Assembly (NCBI GenBank): GCA_030695805.1
Contig: JAUYPG010000016.1
Coordinates: 1 to 8,565 of the forward strand
Reading direction: 5' to 3'
Length of the DNA stretch: 8,565 nt
Source: Nanobdellota archaeon
GTDB lineage: Bacteria; Patescibacteriota; Minisyncoccia; UBA6257; GWB1-50-10
The position numbers and the translations under genes were made by a program. This document shows, one piece after another, positions 5,967 to 8,565 of this stretch (position 1 is the first letter of the stretch; each line of letters begins with the position of its first letter). Below the pieces are notes generated by a model, which did not search any database, was not told the origin of the DNA, and saw only the letters and a list, made by a program, of their open reading frames with translations.

Positions 5967-7349
5967 TTAAGACCCTTTCTGCAGCCGGCCTTTGATAAGC
6001 ACGATCTTCTGATTTAGCTGGGGATTTTGGGTCACTTCTTTTGAGATTTTTTCATACGCGTGGATCGCGGTTGTGTGATCCCGCTTCCCTAGTTTTTCCC
6101 CAATATGAGGATATGAGAGATTTAAGGAGTCCCGCATGAGATACATGCAGATTTGACGCGGTTCTACAATCTCCCTTTTCCGGCTCCTTTGGACAAGGTC
6201 CTCGGGGGAGACGCCGAAAAAGTCCGCGACGGTCTTTATGACGTCCTGTGCCGTGATGTGTTTCGAGGTAACGTGGGCGACTTCCTGGATAATCTCATCC
6301 ACCTTTTTTGTCGTAATCTTCTCGCCCTTGTATTGCTGGGTAAAGAGAATTTTATTCAGCACCCCCTCAAGCTCCCTGATGTTATTTTGAATTTTGAGGG
6401 CAAGATGTTCCAAAATTCCATCATCCAGAGAGATGTTTTGTTGCTGTATCTTCGTGCGCAGTATCGCGAGCCGCATCTCATAGTCCGGGTAGCTCACATC
6501 AACAATCATCCCCCCCTCGAAACGGGAGCGCAGACGCTCTTCGAGGGTGGGGATCGCGGCGGGCGGCCGGTCTGACGACATAATAATCTGCTTGTTGTGC
6601 TCATAGAGGGTGTTGAATGTGTAGAAAAATTCCTGCTCAGTCGCGGTTTTCCCGCCGATAAACTGGATATCGTCAATAACAAGCACGTCCACGTCACGGT
6701 ACTTAGATTTCACATCGTCCATGCGTTTATTGCGAAGAGCCCAGACCACGTCGCTCACGAATTTTTCGGACGTAACGTAGAGAACGTGGACTCGCTTCGC
6801 GTATCGGGCCTGGATCTCATTCCCCGCCGCCTGGATAAGATGGGTCTTCCCGAGACCAACGCCTCCATAGATGAAGAGTGGATTGTACTTGGTCCCCACG
6901 TCGTCAATGACCGCTTGCACCGCCGCGTGAGCAAGCTCGTTTGACGAGCCGACGATAAAGGTCTCGAGTGTATATCGCGGATTCAGGTTGGTCTGCGGGT
7001 CAATGCGAAGCTCAAGGAGCGGCTCCTGCGGGCGGAAGGCGGCCGAGGCGGAGGCCTGGGTTTTCTGAACGCGTTTTTTGAGCATCTCCGCGTTTTGAGA
7101 GTTTAAGACAATGTAGTCAATGCTCCGTATGGACCCGTCGAGGTTTCGGAGGGAACCCAAGATGAGTTTGTGATATCTGGATTTCACCCAGTCCTTTGCA
7201 AAATGATTCGGGAGCCCGACAAGTACGACTCCGTTTTTCTCGTCTTTCTCCACAATCTCGCTCTGCTTCAACCACGTAAGAAAATTGGGGCGGGAAATTT
7301 GGAGCTCAATCTCTCCTAGCACAGTTTTCCAAAGGTCTTGAATGCTCAT
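5967..7349 (-). CDS. dnaA: Chromosomal replication initiator DnaA
   Basis: AAA+ initiator of 460 residues that binds DnaA boxes and melts oriC. Domain I is about residues 1-85, a linker follows to about 125, AAA+ spans about 125-340 and the DNA-binding domain IV about 345-460. Walker A is GGVGLGKT (162-169), Walker B VLVIDD (222-227), sensor 1 IIMSSDRPP (255-263), the arginine-finger box RLRSRFEGG (272-280, R276), and sensor 2 NNIRELEG (R325). The domain IV signature is GKRDHTTAIHA (421-431), including the RDHTT DNA-contact loop. The arginine-finger box ends in GG where many DnaAs have WG. All catalytic motifs are intact. A candidate promoter lies upstream at 7410-7437. No Shine-Dalgarno precedes the ATG. 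The stop codon abuts a heptad repeat arm. Confidence 0.98.
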   Translation of the reverse strand: MSIQDLWKTVLGEIELQISRPNFLTWLKQSEIVEKDEKNGVVLVGLPNHFAKDWVKSRYHKLILGSLRNLDGSIRSIDYIVLNSQNAEMLKKRVQKTQASASAAFRPQEPLLELRIDPQTNLNPRYTLETFIVGSSNELAHAAVQAVIDDVGTKYNPLFIYGGVGLGKTHLIQAAGNEIQARYAKRVHVLYVTSEKFVSDVVWALRNKRMDDVKSKYRDVDVLVIDDIQFIGGKTATEQEFFYTFNTLYEHNKQIIMSSDRPPAAIPTLEERLRSRFEGGMIVDVSYPDYEMRLAILRTKIQQQNISLDDGILEHLALKIQNNIRELEGVLNKILFTQQYKGEKITTKKVDEIIQEVAHVTSKHITAQDVIKTVADFFGVSPEDLVQRSRKREIVEPRQICMYLMRDSLNLSYPHIGEKLGKRDHTTAIHAYEKISKEVTQNPQLNQKIVLIKGRLQKGS

Positions 7350-7394
7350 ATGCGACTTTTTATGTTTCCGATGCCTATGTTTTATTTTTTTATT

Positions 7395-7418
7395 CTGTAT
7401 AGTATGCTAATCATACAG
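7395..7418. promoter_or_regulatory. Inverted repeat over the dnaA -10 box, possible operator
   Basis: CTGTAT (7395-7400) and ATACAG (7413-7418) form outer arms. GTATG (7402-7406) and CATAC (7412-7416) form a second, slightly offset pair. The site covers the proposed dnaA -10 element, where a repressor would block transcription. The arms are short, so chance is possible; the regulator is unknown. Confidence 0.35.
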
Positions 7419-7437
7419 GCGCAGAAAAACCTTGCAA
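7410..7437 (-). promoter_or_regulatory. Candidate sigma70-type promoter of dnaA
   Basis: On the minus strand, TTGCAA (7437-7432) is separated by 16 bases from TATGAT (7415-7410), a five-of-six match to TATAAT. It gives a leader of about 55 bases before the dnaA ATG. No transcript data are available. Confidence 0.55.
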
Positions 7438-7439
7438 CG

Positions 7440-7468
7440 TTGAAGAAAACAAAGAAGTGTGCTTTAAT
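7440..7468 (+). promoter_or_regulatory. Candidate extended -10 promoter of rpmH-rnpA-yidC
   Basis: TTGAAG (7440-7445), a 17-base spacer, then TTTAAT (7463-7468), preceded directly by TGC as in extended -10 promoters. Its -35 box is two bases from the -35 box of the dnaA promoter, so the two divergent promoters are back to back. Transcription would start near 7475, giving a leader of about 135 bases before rpmH. Confidence 0.6.
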
Positions 7469-7479
7469 TGTTCATAACC

Positions 7480-7488
7480 TGTGAATAA
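7480..7488 (-). promoter_or_regulatory. DnaA box just downstream of the rpmH promoter
   Basis: Plus-strand TGTGAATAA is the reverse complement of TTATTCACA, a full match to TTATNCACA. It lies a few bases past the predicted rpmH transcription start and about 43 bases from the dnaA -35 box. It may form the second half of a bipartite origin or an autoregulatory site. Confidence 0.55.
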
Positions 7489-7499
7489 GAGATAAAGGG

Positions 7500-7594
7500 C
7501 CAACACGAATAACACGAATCACACACGAACAACACGAACACGAAAAGTCAAAAAATTCGCGTTGTTCGCATCATATTCGCATTGTTCGTGTTGG
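7500..7594. repeat. CACGAA-word inverted repeat in the rpmH leader
   Basis: The left arm 7500-7539 contains repeated ACGAA words (CCAACACGAATAACACGAAT...). The right arm 7555-7594 is its inverted partner with TTCGC and TTCGTG words, ending TTCGTGTTGG. The 40-nt arms pair at about 30 positions across a 15-base loop; the outer ten pairs are perfect. Two internal stretches differ consistently (CAC against TGC). It ends 15 bases before the rpmH ATG and, if the upstream promoter is right, lies wholly within the mRNA leader. It might limit readthrough or act as an mRNA structure; a repeat insertion is equally possible. Confidence 0.75.
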
Positions 7595-7609
7595 ACTGCG
7601 TAAGCAATT

Positions 7610-7744
7610 ATGAAGAGGACCTGGCAGCCAAAAAAACGAAAACGGGCGAAAACACATGGATTTTTGAAGCGCTCGAAGTCCCCGGGAGGGAAAAACGTGC
7701 TGAAGCGAAGGCGGAGAAAGGGGAGAAAGAAACTTTCTGTATAG
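7610..7744 (+). CDS. rpmH: 50S ribosomal protein L34
   Basis: A 44-residue, very basic protein of the large ribosomal subunit. The sequence begins MKRTWQPKKRKRAKTHGFL, continues with SPGGKNVLKRRRRKGRKK and ends LSV, matching the L34 pattern (MKRTYQP...HGF...T/SPGG..VL..RR.KGRK.L) throughout at the usual length. A Trp replaces the common Tyr at residue 5. The stop TAG is followed at once by TGA in the same frame. It is the first gene of the rpmH-rnpA-yidC block, divergent from dnaA, the classic arrangement. Upstream, GGAC at 7593-7596 is a weak and rather distant ribosome-binding match. Confidence 0.97.
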   Translation: MKRTWQPKKRKRAKTHGFLKRSKSPGGKNVLKRRRRKGRKKLSV

Positions 7745-7765
7745 TGAAGAATCTGTCCCGAGCGA

Positions 7766-8044
7766 ATGCAAGGGGCAGATTTTAGATTTATGACGCGAGC
7801 CGTAACCATAAAAATACAGAAAAAAGAAACGGGAAGGCGGCTTACCGTGGTTGTGGGGACAAAGGTCTCCAAAAAAGCGACCGAGAGAAATAAGATAAGG
7901 CGCAGGGTTCGCGCGATCATGCGAGACAAAAAAAAAGACGAGGGGAAAGAGTATGTTGTGATCGCGCATCCGGGCGCGAAAACCCTCTCATTTCAAGAAT
8001 TGAAAAACGAAATCGAGAAACAATTACTAATTCCTAATTCCTAA
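7766..8044 (+). CDS. rnpA: Ribonuclease P protein component, short N-terminus
   Basis: Protein cofactor of RNase P, which removes tRNA 5' leaders. The core is recognisable: a beta strand AVTIKI (12-17), RLTVVVGTKVSKKATE (25-40) and the RNR motif RNKIRRRVR (41-49), then YVVIAHPGAKTLSFQELKNEI (63-83). At 92 residues it is shorter than the usual ~110-120. The missing part is the first helix before the AVTIKI strand. The ATG at 7766 is 21 bases after the rpmH stop; ATG 7790 is another in-frame option, shorter still. A GTG at 7744, overlapping the rpmH stop, opens a 13-codon run in another frame. The last residues (LLIPNS) and the stop codon come from the left arm of the downstream heptad repeat, so the true family C-terminus may have been replaced or extended. 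Confidence 0.92.
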   Translation: MQGADFRFMTRAVTIKIQKKETGRRLTVVVGTKVSKKATERNKIRRRVRAIMRDKKKDEGKEYVVIAHPGAKTLSFQELKNEIEKQLLIPNS

Positions 8045-8129
8045 TTTCTAATAAAATCCCAATAACGGAATGACCCAATGATTGCGAAGCGGGCACTCAT
8101 TAGAAATTAGTAATTAGTAATTAGAAATT
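8022..8129. repeat. Heptad inverted-repeat element between rnpA and yidC
   Basis: The left arm 8022-8052 is made of AATTACT, AATTCCT, AATTCCT and AATTTCT words. The right arm 8099-8129 (ATTAGAA, ATTAGTA, ATTAGTA, ATTAGAA, ATT) pairs with it at 28 of 31 positions. The intervening 46 bases are less AT-rich and include CCCAATAACGG and ACCCAATGA. Reverse-complemented, ATTGGGATTTTATTAG matches ATTGGGACTTGATTAG of the dnaN-ruvC element at 14 of 16 positions, so the two are related beyond simple AT richness. The left arm overlaps the last 23 bases of rnpA; the right arm ends five bases before the yidC ATG. Confidence 0.85.
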
Positions 8130-8134
8130 TTAAC

Positions 8135-8565
8135 ATGTCTTCCTTCTTCTACACCTTCTTCTACGAACCCATGCTCCAGATGCTCGTCTGGATTTATAAG
8201 TACGCCGCGTTTGAGGATTTCGGTCTCGCGGTTATTTTCCTTACGATCGCGGTGCGCATCCTCCTCTTCCCCCTTTTTTACAAAAGCACAAAACAACAGG
8301 TGTTGATTCAGAAAATTCATCCGAAAATAAAAGAAGTCCAGGAGCGCCATAAAGACAACAAGGAGCGTCAGGCAACTGAGCTCATGGCGCTTTACAAAAA
8401 ACACGGAGTAAATCCCTTCTCTTCGATTCTCACGCTTCTTATCCAGCGTCCCATCGTGATCGGGCTCTCCCAGGTGATTTTGAAGGAGATCACAAACGGC
8501 CTTTTTGACAATTTTATGTTTTTGGGCTTTATTAACGTAAGGGAAAAAAGCTTGGCAATAGCGAT
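8135..8565 (+). CDS. yidC: Membrane protein insertase YidC/Oxa1 family, 3' truncated by window
   Basis: Inserts and folds membrane proteins in the cytoplasmic membrane. The first 143 codons are present; the window ends inside the gene. A short N-terminal hydrophobic region (about 4-26) precedes the first membrane helix FGLAVIFLTIAVRILLFPLF (29-48), which contains R41, the expected conserved groove arginine. Residues 50-92 form a charged cytoplasmic helical loop (KIHPKIKEVQERHKDNKERQ), then LYKKHGVNPFSSILTLLIQR (86-105), the family hallmark before the next helix. The large periplasmic domain of proteobacterial YidC is absent, as in Gram-positive-type members. The start ATG directly follows AATTTTAAC from the repeat end, with no Shine-Dalgarno. 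Genome order after rpmH-rnpA supports the call. Confidence 0.95.
   Translation, partial: MSSFFYTFFYEPMLQMLVWIYKYAAFEDFGLAVIFLTIAVRILLFPLFYKSTKQQVLIQKIHPKIKEVQERHKDNKERQATELMALYKKHGVNPFSSILTLLIQRPIVIGLSQVILKEITNGLFDNFMFLGFINVREKSLAIA

Noticed and set aside
6153..6944. Plus-strand open frames of 115-140 codons opposite dnaA
   Set aside because: They are mirror images of the conserved AAA+ and DNA-binding regions; no independent evidence of coding.
7519..7969. Minus-strand open frames of 132-136 codons across rpmH and rnpA
   Set aside because: They run through the CACGAA hairpin and oppose two genes with clear family motifs.
4493..8129. CRISPR array
   Set aside because: The repeated words are 7 nt, contiguous and inverted, without unique spacers of regular length.
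1..8565. Alternative genetic code with TGA as glycine (as in Gracilibacteria and SR1)
   Set aside because: None of the seven complete genes ends in TGA, which first looked suggestive, but no gene contains an in-frame TGA either, and family-conserved glycines are all encoded by GGN. Seven genes are too few for stop-codon usage to count.

Overview
The window reads as a chromosomal replication-origin neighbourhood of a small-genome bacterium. The best guess is Patescibacteria (Candidate Phyla Radiation), probably a Parcubacteria/Paceibacteria-type lineage. This rests on the rpmH-rnpA-yidC block divergent from dnaA-dnaN, the unusually short RnpA, a YidC whose first membrane segment starts near residue 29, a soluble PAS histidine kinase with an H-box of the AAHQLRTPL type, and starts that mostly lack a clear Shine-Dalgarno sequence. 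The phylum call is inference from sequence style, not from a search.

Layout. 36-1217 (+) is a soluble PAS histidine kinase. 1218-1457 separates it from a convergent gene and holds an imperfect heptad hairpin (1221-1288) and a perfect 34-bp palindrome followed by a U tract on the minus strand (1367-1400). 7349 down to 1458 is a minus-strand series: dnaA, dnaN, ruvC and a class A penicillin-binding protein. recF and gyrB, often found after dnaN in other bacteria, are not here. 7350-7609 is the divergent control region, with back-to-back candidate promoters for dnaA and rpmH, one DnaA-box match and a 95-nt hairpin built of CACGAA words. 7610-8565 (+) is rpmH, rnpA and the first 143 codons of yidC, cut by the window end. 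rpmH is only 44 codons.

Functionally, DnaA opens the origin and DnaN supplies the sliding clamp. RuvC resolves Holliday junctions arising from replication and recombination. The PBP builds peptidoglycan. RpmH, RnpA and YidC serve ribosome assembly, tRNA maturation and membrane insertion. The dnaA-dnaN gap carries several DnaA-box-like sites and an AT-rich flank and is the best oriC candidate, possibly bipartite with the box upstream of dnaA.

The most interesting non-coding content is a family of AT-rich intergenic inverted repeats whose arms are tandem 7-nt words (ATTAGAA-like). Copies lie at ruvC/dnaN, dnaN/dnaA and rnpA/yidC, with a relative after the kinase. They share a 23-nt exact match, an inner ATTGGGA core and outer AATTTTAA-like ends. 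One supplies the last codons and stop of rnpA, and two form the sequence directly before the ruvC and yidC start codons. I do not recognise a named family for them.
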